The translations under genes and the position numbers were made by a program. Source: an uncultured Bacteroidales bacterium (lineage in GTDB: Bacteria > Bacteroidota > Bacteroidia > Bacteroidales > F082). Taken from it: a stretch of DNA of 9,110 nucleotides. Numbering within the stretch: position 1 is the first letter of the stretch; each line of letters begins with the position of its first letter. The DNA lies in contig CAMKAR010000071.1 in NCBI GenBank assembly GCA_946410535.1, positions 1-9,110 of the forward strand, written 5' to 3'. Below are positions 1-4,754 of the stretch, piece by piece. Below the pieces are notes generated by a model. The model worked only from the letters and a program-made list of their open reading frames with translations. It made no database searches and was not told where the DNA came from.

Positions 1-127
1 CGGTGGGCGAGAAGGCTTCGCCTTTGCCGTGGTTGTCGGTGGGTGCGTCGGTGATGATGGTGTTGCCCGACTGCACGTGGGTCATCTCATTGCGGAGATT
101 GCCTTTGTAGGTTCCTTTGATTGTCAT
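1..127 (-). CDS. OsmC family protein, N-terminal part (cut by left edge)
   Basis: Reading the minus strand from the ATG at 127-125 gives 42 residues beginning MTIKGTYKGNLRNEMTHVQS and continuing NTIITDAPTDNHGKGEAFSPT before the window ends. The DNHGKGEAFSPTD-type segment, which normally leads into a DL..AALG.C motif, is typical of the OsmC/Ohr superfamily. These small cytosolic proteins reduce organic hydroperoxides with a pair of cysteines. Those cysteines would lie beyond the edge, so the peroxidase chemistry cannot be checked here. The gene runs in the same direction as deoC, 164 bp downstream of it. Almost the whole gap is taken up by a large inverted-repeat element, so co-transcription with deoC is possible but not obvious. 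No clear TAnnTTTG box or Shine-Dalgarno sequence is visible just upstream of the ATG. Family assignment rests on the N-terminal third only. Confidence 0.78.
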   Translation of the reverse strand, partial: MTIKGTYKGNLRNEMTHVQSGNTIITDAPTDNHGKGEAFSPT

Positions 128-187
128 GTTGATGTGTTTTATTGAACAAAACCTGCAAAACCCTCAAAACCTTTCTCTCAGTTGTGG

Positions 188-212
188 GGAAGCGGCCAAC
201 CGGCCCGCTTCC
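188..212. repeat. GC-rich hairpin A inside the deoC-osmC element
   Basis: GGAAGCGG (188-195) pairs with CCGCTTCC (205-212). Two further CC/GG pairs are possible with one bulged C at 204, leaving an AACC loop. The segment CCAACC (196-201) is complementary to GGTTGG (225-230) in the next hairpin. Confidence 0.75.
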
Positions 213-239
213 TGGCGGCAACCTGGTTGGGTGCCGCCA
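213..239. repeat. GC-rich hairpin B inside the deoC-osmC element
   Basis: TGGCGGCA (213-220) pairs perfectly with TGCCGCCA (232-239), around the loop ACCTGGTTGGG. It abuts hairpin A with no spacer. There is no T-tract after either hairpin on either strand, so neither looks like an ordinary intrinsic terminator. Confidence 0.75.
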
Positions 240-291
240 CACGCTATTCTTTGGTTTCTCTGTTGTTTTGCAAGTTTTGTGGGTTTTGTGA

Positions 292-1131
292 TTATTGAAT
301 TTGTTCGAGTATCAGGTTAGCTAGGCGGCTTGTGCCCACGCGGAAGAGGTTCGGGTTGAGCCACTGCTCGCCGAGGATGTTTTTCACCAAATAATAATAG
401 GTGAGGGCATCCTCTGGCGTTTTCATGCCGCCTGCAGGTTTGAAGCCCACCTTCTTGCCCGTGGCCTCATAGTATTCCTTGATGGTGTCAATCATGACGA
501 TGGCGGCCAAGGGTGTGGCGGCCACCGGCACCTTGCCCGTCGAGGTCTTGATGAAGTCGGCACCGGCAAGGATGGCCAATTCGCTGGCCTTGCGGATGTT
601 CTCGACGGTCTTCAGCTCGCCTGTCTCAAGGATGACTTTCAACCGGGCCTTATTGCCACAAGTCTCCTTGATGGTCTTGATTTCGTTGAAGACCTCGTCA
701 TAGCGACCAGCCAGGAATGTGCCGCGCGAGATGACCATGTCCACCTCATCGGCACCCTCGTTGACGCAATATTCCACTTCTTTCACCTTCAGGTCGAAAG
801 GCATCATGCCCGAAGGGAAGGCGCAGGCAACGGTTGCCACGCGGATGTTGCTGCCTTTCAGCAGTTCCTTCGCCTGACGGATGAAGGGGCTATAGATGCA
901 GATGGCTGGCACCGAGAGGTGCGGCTTCTGCGCCGGGAAAGCCAAAGCCCTCTCGCAAAACTCCTTGATTTTGGCCTCGTTGTCGAAAGCCTCAAGGGTG
1001 GTGAAGTCGATGCTCTGGAAGATGGTTTTCAGGGCTTCCTTTTCGTTGCTTTTCTTTTTCTCTTCGCTGAGAATCAATCCGATGCGCTCGTTGAGCGCGG
1101 CTTCGGTATGGGTATAGAGGGTGAATTTCAT
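292..1131 (-). CDS. deoC: Deoxyribose-phosphate aldolase DeoC
   Basis: 279 residues. The enzyme cleaves 2-deoxyribose-5-phosphate to glyceraldehyde-3-phosphate and acetaldehyde in deoxynucleoside catabolism, as a cytosolic class I (Schiff-base) TIM-barrel aldolase. Catalytic landmarks are visible: IDFTTLE (41-47), GADEVDMV with Asp131, the Schiff-base lysine Lys195 in FIKTSTGK, and the second lysine Lys231 in GFKPAGGMKT, matching Asp102, Lys167 and Lys201 of the E. coli enzyme. VILETGEL (167-173) and AICIY (76-80) are also conserved. The protein is about 20 residues longer than E. coli DeoC (259) because of an N-terminal extension of about 25 residues rich in Lys and Glu, usual for the longer Bacteroidales form. 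The start is the ATG at 1131, 6 bp after the stop of the upstream AbiEii-like gene, so the two are probably co-transcribed. No other deo gene is in the window. The reading frame looks intact. Confidence 0.96.
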   Translation of the reverse strand: MKFTLYTHTEAALNERIGLILSEEKKKSNEKEALKTIFQSIDFTTLEAFDNEAKIKEFCERALAFPAQKPHLSVPAICIYSPFIRQAKELLKGSNIRVATVACAFPSGMMPFDLKVKEVEYCVNEGADEVDMVISRGTFLAGRYDEVFNEIKTIKETCGNKARLKVILETGELKTVENIRKASELAILAGADFIKTSTGKVPVAATPLAAIVMIDTIKEYYEATGKKVGFKPAGGMKTPEDALTYYYLVKNILGEQWLNPNLFRVGTSRLANLILEQIQ

Positions 1132-1137
1132 AGTATG

Positions 1138-1818
1138 TTATTTTTTAATCTTTATCTCTTTTTCCTCAATATATTGCCTCACAAATTCTGCAATGTCAAA
1201 GGTTGAAACTTCGTATTTCGGTTCAAGCAAGGCGAATTCAGCTGGTTTGTGGAAATAGTTTTCATTCAGCAAAATGCTGTAAATGAACTTGGAATGTATG
1301 GTGTGGCGCGAAAAACGGCCTGCATAATCCACACCTTTGGCCAAATCGTAGCCTTCTTTCAGTAGGGCGTAAATGTCGTAATAGTCGCGGAAAGCGCTTC
1401 GCACGGCAATGGTGAACAATTTCATCCCCAACAATTCCTGCAAAGATGGCGTTACGATGTTGTTGTAAACAAAGCCCTTACCCAATTCTGGGACGGAGTT
1501 TTCCGGCCTGAAAAACGATAGTTTCACGTTTCCATTGACAAAGATTTGCAGTTGGTTTTTTCCAAGAAACTCTTTTCTGCAATCGGGGAAAACGCTTGAA
1601 ACCTCATTTGCTATGGCTGAAAAATCGAGGGAAGGGCGTTCTTTTCGAATGCCTAACAGCTCAAAATCAAGGTCTTCGCTTTTCCTGTGTTGCATTTGTA
1701 GGGATTGCGCAGTGCCTCCACAAAGATACAACCCCTTCACACTTTCCATTTGCGAAACGGTCTCGAAAACAGGAATCGTTTCCTCCCTAAGCCCTAATTT
1801 CCAGTCTTGGTTTTCCAT
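1138..1818 (-). CDS. Nucleotidyltransferase, AbiEii/AbiGii toxin family
   Basis: 226 residues. The N-terminal half carries the nucleotidyltransferase signature of the AbiEii/AbiGii (DUF1814) family: CGGTAQSLQMQHRKSEDLDF, with Gly34-Gly35-Thr36 and the metal-binding pair Asp49-x-Asp51. The middle holds the second family block, KLFTIAVRSAFRDYYDIYALL (residues 133-153), with Arg144-Asp145 and Asp148. AbiEii toxins are abortive-infection nucleotidyltransferases of type IV toxin-antitoxin systems, and characterised relatives transfer nucleotides onto tRNA. Its start overlaps the end of the small gene upstream by 32 bp, the arrangement expected of an antitoxin-toxin pair. Downstream it runs with only a 6-bp gap into deoC. 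The length is somewhat short for AbiEii (often 250-300) but normal for compact Bacteroidota members. Whether it is a real toxin or a domesticated nucleotidyltransferase cannot be told from sequence. Confidence 0.87.
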   Translation of the reverse strand: MENQDWKLGLREETIPVFETVSQMESVKGLYLCGGTAQSLQMQHRKSEDLDFELLGIRKERPSLDFSAIANEVSSVFPDCRKEFLGKNQLQIFVNGNVKLSFFRPENSVPELGKGFVYNNIVTPSLQELLGMKLFTIAVRSAFRDYYDIYALLKEGYDLAKGVDYAGRFSRHTIHSKFIYSILLNENYFHKPAEFALLEPKYEVSTFDIAEFVRQYIEEKEIKIKK

Positions 1819-2125
1819 AACGTTTCAAATATCTTTCGGGTTTCTTGATGTCGAAAAACATTACTGCCAAAAGCCAGTTGATGATGCCGTAGTAATCGCC
1901 TTGCGAAACCAGGCGGTTGCGCCAAACACCTTGTATTTGCTTCATCGGATAGAGGTCGCTCAATTTGTGCAAGTCCTCAAATTCAAGGTAGAGCAATGCT
2001 TTCTCGATGAGTAATTCGTCATCGGGTTGTGCGTCTTTGTTGTACGACCACAGGCAGCCCAATTGTTCCAATTGCCGCCAAAGTGCCAACTTCTTGCGCT
2101 TGATTTGTCCGTTTTCGCCTATCAT
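1787..2125 (-). CDS. Small antitoxin-like partner of the AbiEii-type protein (DUF6922-like)
   Basis: 112 residues from the ATG at 2125. A GTG at 2137 would add four residues, but a TAnnTTTG box at 2142-2149 would then lie only 4 bp before the start, so the ATG is preferred. It is a mainly helical soluble protein without signal peptide or membrane segment. Blocks such as DDELLIEKALLYLEFEDLHK, then VWRNRLVSQGDYYGIINWLL, resemble the small protein often encoded just before AbiEii-like nucleotidyltransferases in Bacteroidota. There a LW/LFW..D segment, a helical 'ERVLE.GD..D...L' segment and a C-terminal WL/LL.....F segment recur. The resemblance to DUF6922 is from memory and only moderate. No winged helix-turn-helix typical of AbiEi antitoxins is obvious. 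The 32-bp overlap with the nucleotidyltransferase gene implies translational coupling. The antitoxin role is inferred from position. Confidence 0.72.
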   Translation of the reverse strand: MIGENGQIKRKKLALWRQLEQLGCLWSYNKDAQPDDELLIEKALLYLEFEDLHKLSDLYPMKQIQGVWRNRLVSQGDYYGIINWLLAVMFFDIKKPERYLKRYGKPRLEIRA

Positions 2126-2141
2126 TTTGCTTTTCACACTG

Positions 2142-2149
2142 CAAAATTA
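2142..2149 (-). promoter_or_regulatory. Candidate -7 box for the antitoxin-AbiEii-deoC operon
   Basis: The minus strand reads TAATTTTG, an exact match to the Bacteroidota -7 consensus TAnnTTTG, 16 bp upstream of the ATG at 2125. No TTTG is seen at the expected -33 distance, so the call rests on the -7 box and its position. Confidence 0.5.
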
Positions 2150-2203
2150 CTCAAAATTTCCAAATGTTTCGCCAATCATCGTGCCAAATTCCAAATAAAT
2201 GCC

Positions 2204-2211
2204 TACTTTTG
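2204..2211 (+). promoter_or_regulatory. Candidate plus-strand -7 box (TACTTTTG followed by CACC)
   Basis: TACTTTTG followed by CACC matches TAnnTTTG and the common Bacteroidota form around the transcription start. The -33 region has no clear TTTG. If active, it would give the XRE gene at 2447 a leader of about 230 nt. Confidence 0.42.
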
Positions 2212-2320
2212 CACCGTTAACCCTTAAAAGTAACCGACTGATAGACACTACAAACGGATATATAGACATATAGAATCATAGCATTTCAAAAACGAATTCT
2301 TGGCCATCATTTTCCACACC

Positions 2321-2335
2321 GTCTCATTCTGAGAC
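2321..2335. repeat. 15-bp perfect palindrome, operator-like
   Basis: GTCTCA (2321-2326), a 3-bp spacer TTC, then TGAGAC (2330-2335). It is short and has no T-tract, so it suits a dimeric repressor site better than a terminator. The binding protein is unknown; the XRE protein encoded downstream is one candidate. Confidence 0.5.
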
Positions 2336-2371
2336 AACTTAACAAGAAGCCGTTATGAAGCGCCATTTTTG

Positions 2372-2439
2372 GCGTGGAATAACTTGTTGTTGAGTGGGCG
2401 TGGAAACCCGATGGCCGACAGGTTGAACTAATTCCACGC
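2372..2439. repeat. Three GCGTGGAA sites upstream of the XRE regulator
   Basis: GCGTGGAA occurs directly at 2372-2379 and 2398-2405 (26 bp apart) and inverted as TTCCACGC at 2432-2439, which ends 7 bp before the XRE start codon. The first and third copies form a 9-bp inverted repeat (GCGTGGAAT/ATTCCACGC). A 7-of-8 copy, TTCCACAC, is at 2312-2319. This layout suits an operator set for autoregulation (inference). Confidence 0.5.
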
Positions 2440-2446
2440 TTTTTTC

Positions 2447-2659
2447 ATGCACATCGGGCAACATATCAAAGAGGTGATGCGGCAGCAAGGAACGACGGCC
2501 ACGCAGTTGGCCAACGACATTTGCTGCACCCGCCCGCATGTCCACAAGATCTTCCGCAAGGACAATATTGACATTGCCCTTTTGCGCCGCATCTCCGATG
2601 CGCTGAAGCATGATTTCTTCCGCGACCTTTCGGAGGATTTTCAACATGAATTGTCATGA
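2447..2659 (+). CDS. Small XRE-type helix-turn-helix regulator
   Basis: 70 residues, starting MHIGQHIKEVMRQQGTTATQ. The whole protein is one lambda-repressor-like HTH domain of five helices. Helix 2 is about TATQLANDI (17-25), the recognition helix about RPHVHKIFR (29-37), and the conserved tail is DIALLRRISDALKHDFF (42-58). Small XRE proteins of this build are common in Bacteroidota, where they are DNA-binding repressors or antitoxin-like regulators. No toxin gene is adjacent on the same strand, so it stands alone. The ATG at 2447 has no Shine-Dalgarno sequence but follows a T-run, common in this phylum. The last codons (FQHELS) overlap the first copy of a repeat array that continues 90 bp downstream, so the extreme C-terminus may have been shaped by the repeat. 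GCGTGGAA repeats upstream may be its own operators. Confidence 0.82.
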   Translation: MHIGQHIKEVMRQQGTTATQLANDICCTRPHVHKIFRKDNIDIALLRRISDALKHDFFRDLSEDFQHELS

Positions 2660-2752
2660 TATTGTATTTCAACATGAATTTCCATTAATAAACCACGAAT
2701 TATCAAAAATCAAATTTATGGATAATTCGTGATAAATTATTGATAATTCGTG
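2639..2752. repeat. Phased CAYGAATT repeat array after the XRE gene
   Basis: CATGAATT occurs at 2645-2652 and 2673-2680, CACGAATT at 2694-2701, and the inverse AATTCGTG at 2724-2731 and 2745-2752. Start-to-start distances are 28, 21, (inversion), 21 bp; 21 bp is two helical turns. The first two copies lie in a 14-bp direct repeat, TTTCAACATGAATT (2639-2652, 2667-2680). The outer pair forms a perfect 13-bp inverted repeat, CACGAATTATCAA (2694-2706) with TTGATAATTCGTG (2740-2752). An A-rich tract follows, and the orphan lipoprotein promoter is about 110 bp downstream. It may be a multi-site operator or a decayed interspersed repeat. Confidence 0.7.
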
Positions 2753-2861
2753 TTTTATAAAAAAAAGAAACCGCTTTTTCTTGGTTGACAACGTGTAACC
2801 AAAATGGATACTGTGTCCAATGTGGTTACTTGAAAATGAATTTTGTAACGAGGATAGAAAG

Positions 2862-2869
2862 TATTTTTG
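2862..2869 (+). promoter_or_regulatory. Bacteroidota -7 box of the orphan lipoprotein gene
   Basis: TATTTTTG matches TAnnTTTG and sits 28 bp upstream of the ATG at 2898. A TTTG at 2842-2845 is a possible -33 element, although the 16-bp spacer is shorter than the usual 19-21. This places transcription start near 2876 and rules out start codons upstream of it. Confidence 0.58.
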
Positions 2870-2897
2870 TATCCTAAATCAATTAAATCATAGAAAA

Positions 2898-3791
2898 ATG
2901 AACAGATTCAAAACATTTACATTGTTGTTGGGAGTCCTGTTGATAGCCTCCACGACTTCATGTACGAAAGAAAAAGCAGGAGTTTATTCTCCAAAGAAAA
3001 AGATTCAGAGAGTTTACCATTCGTCTCCAAACACTGAAAAGTATTTGGAACAAGTATGGAAATGGGGCGATAAAACACTTGAGTCTATTGACTATTATTC
3101 GCAGAATGGATATTTTGGGTGGACTGAGAACTTTACATACAAAGAGAATCGTCTAGACAGAATTGATGTTTATGTTGATAAAGAATATGCATTATTTACA
3201 TACAATGATAATTCTTTGAAGTCAATTAATTATTACATAGAGAACAATCTTTCTACTACCAATGAGTTTACTTATCAAGATGGGAAAGTTATAAAAATGG
3301 TGCAGACAGATTATGGTTACAAATCCAGTGGACATCTGAATTTGTTGCATTTGATGTTTGTACCAGAAGTGTGTGAGAGCATAGAAAAGTGTTTTAGTGA
3401 GTTCGATTGTTCAAGTCATGCAAAAAACACGATCAAAACTTGTGAGTTTAAATGGGATGGAGACAATATCTCAAAACTTGTTTTGATAGCGAATTATGGT
3501 ACTGGAGGAATGACTTCCGCATCTTGTACTTTCCAATTTGACCAAAAGAACAATCCATTTAAAGGTTACTTTGATTTGCTTTCTTGCGGTGTAGATGCCA
3601 CGGATATGCTTATCGAAGGCCATGGTTTTTTCAAAAACAATGTTACCAAAGCCATTATAGATAGTGATGCAGGTGGGAAAAGCAATCTTAACTATTCTTA
3701 CCAATATGATAGCGATGATTTTCCGACTATGCAGATAATGAGTTTTGAAGGCGAGAACTATCAATATTTTACATATTACGAATACGAATAA
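2898..3791 (+). CDS. Orphan lipoprotein with YD-like beta repeats, function unknown
   Basis: 297 residues from the ATG at 2898. An in-frame ATG at 2820 lies upstream of the -7 box and would bury the signal peptide. MNRFKTFTLLLGVLLIAS is a type II signal sequence ending in the lipobox TTSC, so Cys22 is the predicted lipidated residue and the protein is outside the cytoplasm. The mature part repeats an aromatic 'F-x-Y/W-x(3-5)-hydrophobic-x-x-I' unit about six times: near NFTYKENRLDRIDVY (78-92), LFTYNDNSLKSINYY (99-113), EFTYQDGKVIKMV (123-135), EFKWDGDNISKLVL (183-196), 211-225 and 265-281. This resembles the YD/RHS-like beta strands of many uncharacterised Bacteroidales lipoproteins (DUF4595-like). 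A middle segment (159-182) carries four cysteines. The gene is visibly richer in A and T than its neighbours, which hints at recent acquisition. It has its own promoter and terminator. No function is assigned. Confidence 0.78.
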   Translation: MNRFKTFTLLLGVLLIASTTSCTKEKAGVYSPKKKIQRVYHSSPNTEKYLEQVWKWGDKTLESIDYYSQNGYFGWTENFTYKENRLDRIDVYVDKEYALFTYNDNSLKSINYYIENNLSTTNEFTYQDGKVIKMVQTDYGYKSSGHLNLLHLMFVPEVCESIEKCFSEFDCSSHAKNTIKTCEFKWDGDNISKLVLIANYGTGGMTSASCTFQFDQKNNPFKGYFDLLSCGVDATDMLIEGHGFFKNNVTKAIIDSDAGGKSNLNYSYQYDSDDFPTMQIMSFEGENYQYFTYYEYE

Positions 3792-3814
3792 TAATATTGA
3801 AAGAGGATAAAATG

Positions 3815-3845
3815 AAGCCAGAGCCGCAAAAGGTTCTGGCTTTTT
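3815..3845 (+). terminator. Intrinsic terminator after the orphan lipoprotein
   Basis: AAGCCAGAGCC pairs with GGTTCTGGCTT (one G-T pair) around the loop GCAAAA and is followed by a run of five T. It begins 24 bp after the stop at 3791. The same hairpin, with a different loop, recurs at 5564-5595. Confidence 0.88.
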
Positions 3846-3913
3846 CATTTTCCTTTCACCACCCGTCGGCAGACTTTTGCGCCCGCCTTCGTGGATAAGG
3901 CCACCTTTGGGAA

Positions 3914-4261
3914 TCATTGTAATTCGTTCAGGTACTCCACAATTTGTGGCCTCAAAAGATGCAAATCCTCCTCGATTACTTTCCAGACAATGTCTTTCTC
4001 CACCTGATGATAGCCATGTATGAGGAAATTCCTCATCCCTGTAATTTGTCTCCACGGTGTAAGCGGATGGCTTTCACGAAATTCAAAAGTGAGCATGTTG
4101 GCGGCCTCTCCAATAATCATAATGTTGTAAACCACAGCATGATAGCGCATGTGGTCGGCGACAAATGCTGCCATATCGTCATTTCCCACATATTGGAAAA
4201 TGATGTCGATGGCTTCCAAAATGTCAGCAAGCCTTTTCGGGTCTTTACGCGGTTCTCTCAT
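3914..4261 (-). CDS. hepT: HepT-like toxin (DUF86, RX4HXY RNase)
   Basis: 115 residues, all-helical HEPN fold. The diagnostic motif is RNFLIHGY, with Arg77, His82 and Tyr84 forming the RX4HXY active site of HepT ribonuclease toxins. The preceding IIGEAANML (49-57) is the other conserved block of the DUF86 family. In characterised HepT/MNT pairs the HEPN protein is an mRNA-cleaving or tRNA-cleaving toxin. The MNT partner silences it by adding AMP to the tyrosine of this motif, here Tyr84. The gene overlaps the end of the MNT gene by 17 bp, so the two are translationally coupled with the antitoxin first. The length is typical of the family (about 110-140) and all active-site residues are intact, so the toxin looks functional. 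It converges with the orphan lipoprotein gene, whose terminator lies in the gap between them. Confidence 0.93.
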   Translation of the reverse strand: MREPRKDPKRLADILEAIDIIFQYVGNDDMAAFVADHMRYHAVVYNIMIIGEAANMLTFEFRESHPLTPWRQITGMRNFLIHGYHQVEKDIVWKVIEEDLHLLRPQIVEYLNELQ

Positions 4262-4544
4262 AGATTAGTATTTTGTCTCGGTCGGCACTCTCGCGGGCAA
4301 AGGGCAAAAGGCCTCCATCGGTAATCAAGTCCACCTCGCATCCCAACAGGTCTTTCAAGTCCTCATACATGCCACCCAACGTGAATAGGCTGAAATGCTG
4401 CGATTTGTCGGGAACGAAAAGAATGTCAATGTCGCTGTCGGAGGTTTCCTCACCTCGGGCATACGAGCCGAACAGCCATGCTTTCAACACTGGTTGGGTC
4501 TTGAAATAATCTGCTATAATGGATATCATTGTCGGAGTACTCAT
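4245..4544 (-). CDS. mntA: MNT-type nucleotidyltransferase antitoxin
   Basis: 99 residues from the ATG at 4544. This minimal nucleotidyltransferase carries the full signature GSX10DXD: Gly26-Ser27 in LFGSYARGEE, and Asp38-x-Asp40 in SDSDIDILFV. A third acidic residue is Asp72 in CEVDLI, completing the metal-binding triad. MNT proteins adenylylate and so neutralise the partner HepT RNase. An upstream in-frame ATG at 4709 would start before the -7 box at 4571-4578 and give a non-conserved leader, so it is rejected. A second Met, at 4529, is five residues in; the first is kept because it better fits the expected N-terminal helix. The stop lies 17 bp inside hepT. Repeated ATGTATC sites overlap the promoter and could serve autoregulation. 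Length and residues are normal for the family. Confidence 0.92.
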   Translation of the reverse strand: MSTPTMISIIADYFKTQPVLKAWLFGSYARGEETSDSDIDILFVPDKSQHFSLFTLGGMYEDLKDLLGCEVDLITDGGLLPFARESADRDKILIYERTA

Positions 4545-4570
4545 GGCAAATTGAGTTGTGTTTCTGACCG

Positions 4571-4578
4571 CAAAGATA
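4571..4578 (-). promoter_or_regulatory. -7 box of the MNT-HepT operon
   Basis: The minus strand reads TATCTTTG, an exact TAnnTTTG match, 26 bp upstream of the ATG at 4544. No TTTG stands at the usual -33 spacing, so the promoter may be weak or regulator-dependent. Confidence 0.58.
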
Positions 4579-4601
4579 CATCTTTTTCGATACAGATACA
4601 T
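4575..4601. repeat. GATACAT direct repeats over the MNT-HepT promoter
   Basis: GATACAT occurs at 4575-4581 and 4595-4601, 20 bp apart, with a GATACA between (4589-4594). The first copy overlaps the -7 box and the others fill the spacer towards -33. Position and two-turn spacing suit a repressor site, perhaps for the toxin-antitoxin complex (inference). Confidence 0.45.
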
Positions 4602-4684
4602 ATATTCCTCCAAAAACAGTATTTGTAGCAAACAAATTCTTCCAAAACTCCCTCCATGACAAAACAGGCAATCAAATTCTTTTG

Positions 4685-4692
4685 TACTTTTG
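4685..4692 (+). promoter_or_regulatory. -7 box of the GIN-domain lipoprotein gene
   Basis: TACTTTTG followed by CCCCC matches TAnnTTTG and lies 70 bp upstream of the GTG at 4755 and 35 bp upstream of the ATG at 4728. It excludes the in-frame ATG at 4656. No convincing -33 TTTG is present. Confidence 0.55.
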
Positions 4693-4754
4693 CCCCCATA
4701 ATTCGTCAACTTAAAACCGATGCCCCGATGGTATATAACGGCGGCTTAATCGTA

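Larger units (their letters stand above)
146..289. repeat. Large structured palindromic intergenic element
   Basis: CAAAAC occurs at 147-152, 156-161 and 165-170, exactly 9 bp apart. The inverse GTTTTG occurs at 265-270, 274-279 and 283-288, again 9 bp apart. All six copies are in perfect register around a centre at 217.5: 20 of 25 positions pair (146-170 with 265-289), plus two G-T pairs if the plus strand is single-stranded. Inside this outer stem are two adjacent GC-rich hairpins (188-212 and 213-239). The element ends 2 bp from the deoC stop codon and 18 bp before the osmC start. It could be a REP-like or miniature mobile repeat, or a structured leader of osmC; the sequence alone does not decide. 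Confidence 0.75.
2126..2446. other. Gene-free divergent region between the deoC operon and the XRE gene
   Basis: About 320 bp without a convincing coding sequence. It holds the minus-strand -7 box (2142-2149), a plus-strand -7 box (2204-2211), a palindrome (2321-2335), a CGCCA-TTTT-TGGCG hairpin (2361-2374) and a set of GCGTGGAA repeats (2372-2439). It reads as a double promoter region with an unusually long leader (over 200 bp) for the small regulator gene. Confidence 0.6.

Noticed and set aside
188..239. Intrinsic terminator for deoC
   Set aside because: The hairpins are strong but lack a T-tract on the minus strand and are separated from the deoC stop by iterons.
147..288. Plasmid-type iteron replication origin
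   Set aside because: The 9-bp-phased iterons recall one, but no replication initiator gene, DnaA boxes or partition genes are present, and the site lies between two metabolic genes.
2339..2647. Minus-strand frame of 102 codons opposite the XRE gene
   Set aside because: It is antisense to a clear HTH domain and starts without a promoter or conserved sequence.
2639..2752. CRISPR-like array
   Set aside because: Units are only 8-14 bp, occur in both orientations and have no spacers of uniform length or nearby cas genes.
2820..2897. Longer start for the orphan lipoprotein
   Set aside because: The extra 26 codons contain the -7 box and would place a Cys-rich, charged segment before an otherwise standard signal peptide.
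3471..4055. Minus-strand frame of 194 codons spanning the lipoprotein 3' end, the terminator and part of hepT
   Set aside because: It crosses a strong terminator and overlaps two supported genes in other frames; the translation has no recognisable domain.
4656..4754. Longer start for the GIN lipoprotein at ATG 4656
   Set aside because: It precedes the -7 box at 4685-4692. The start at GTG 4755 gives a standard MKK lipoprotein signal.
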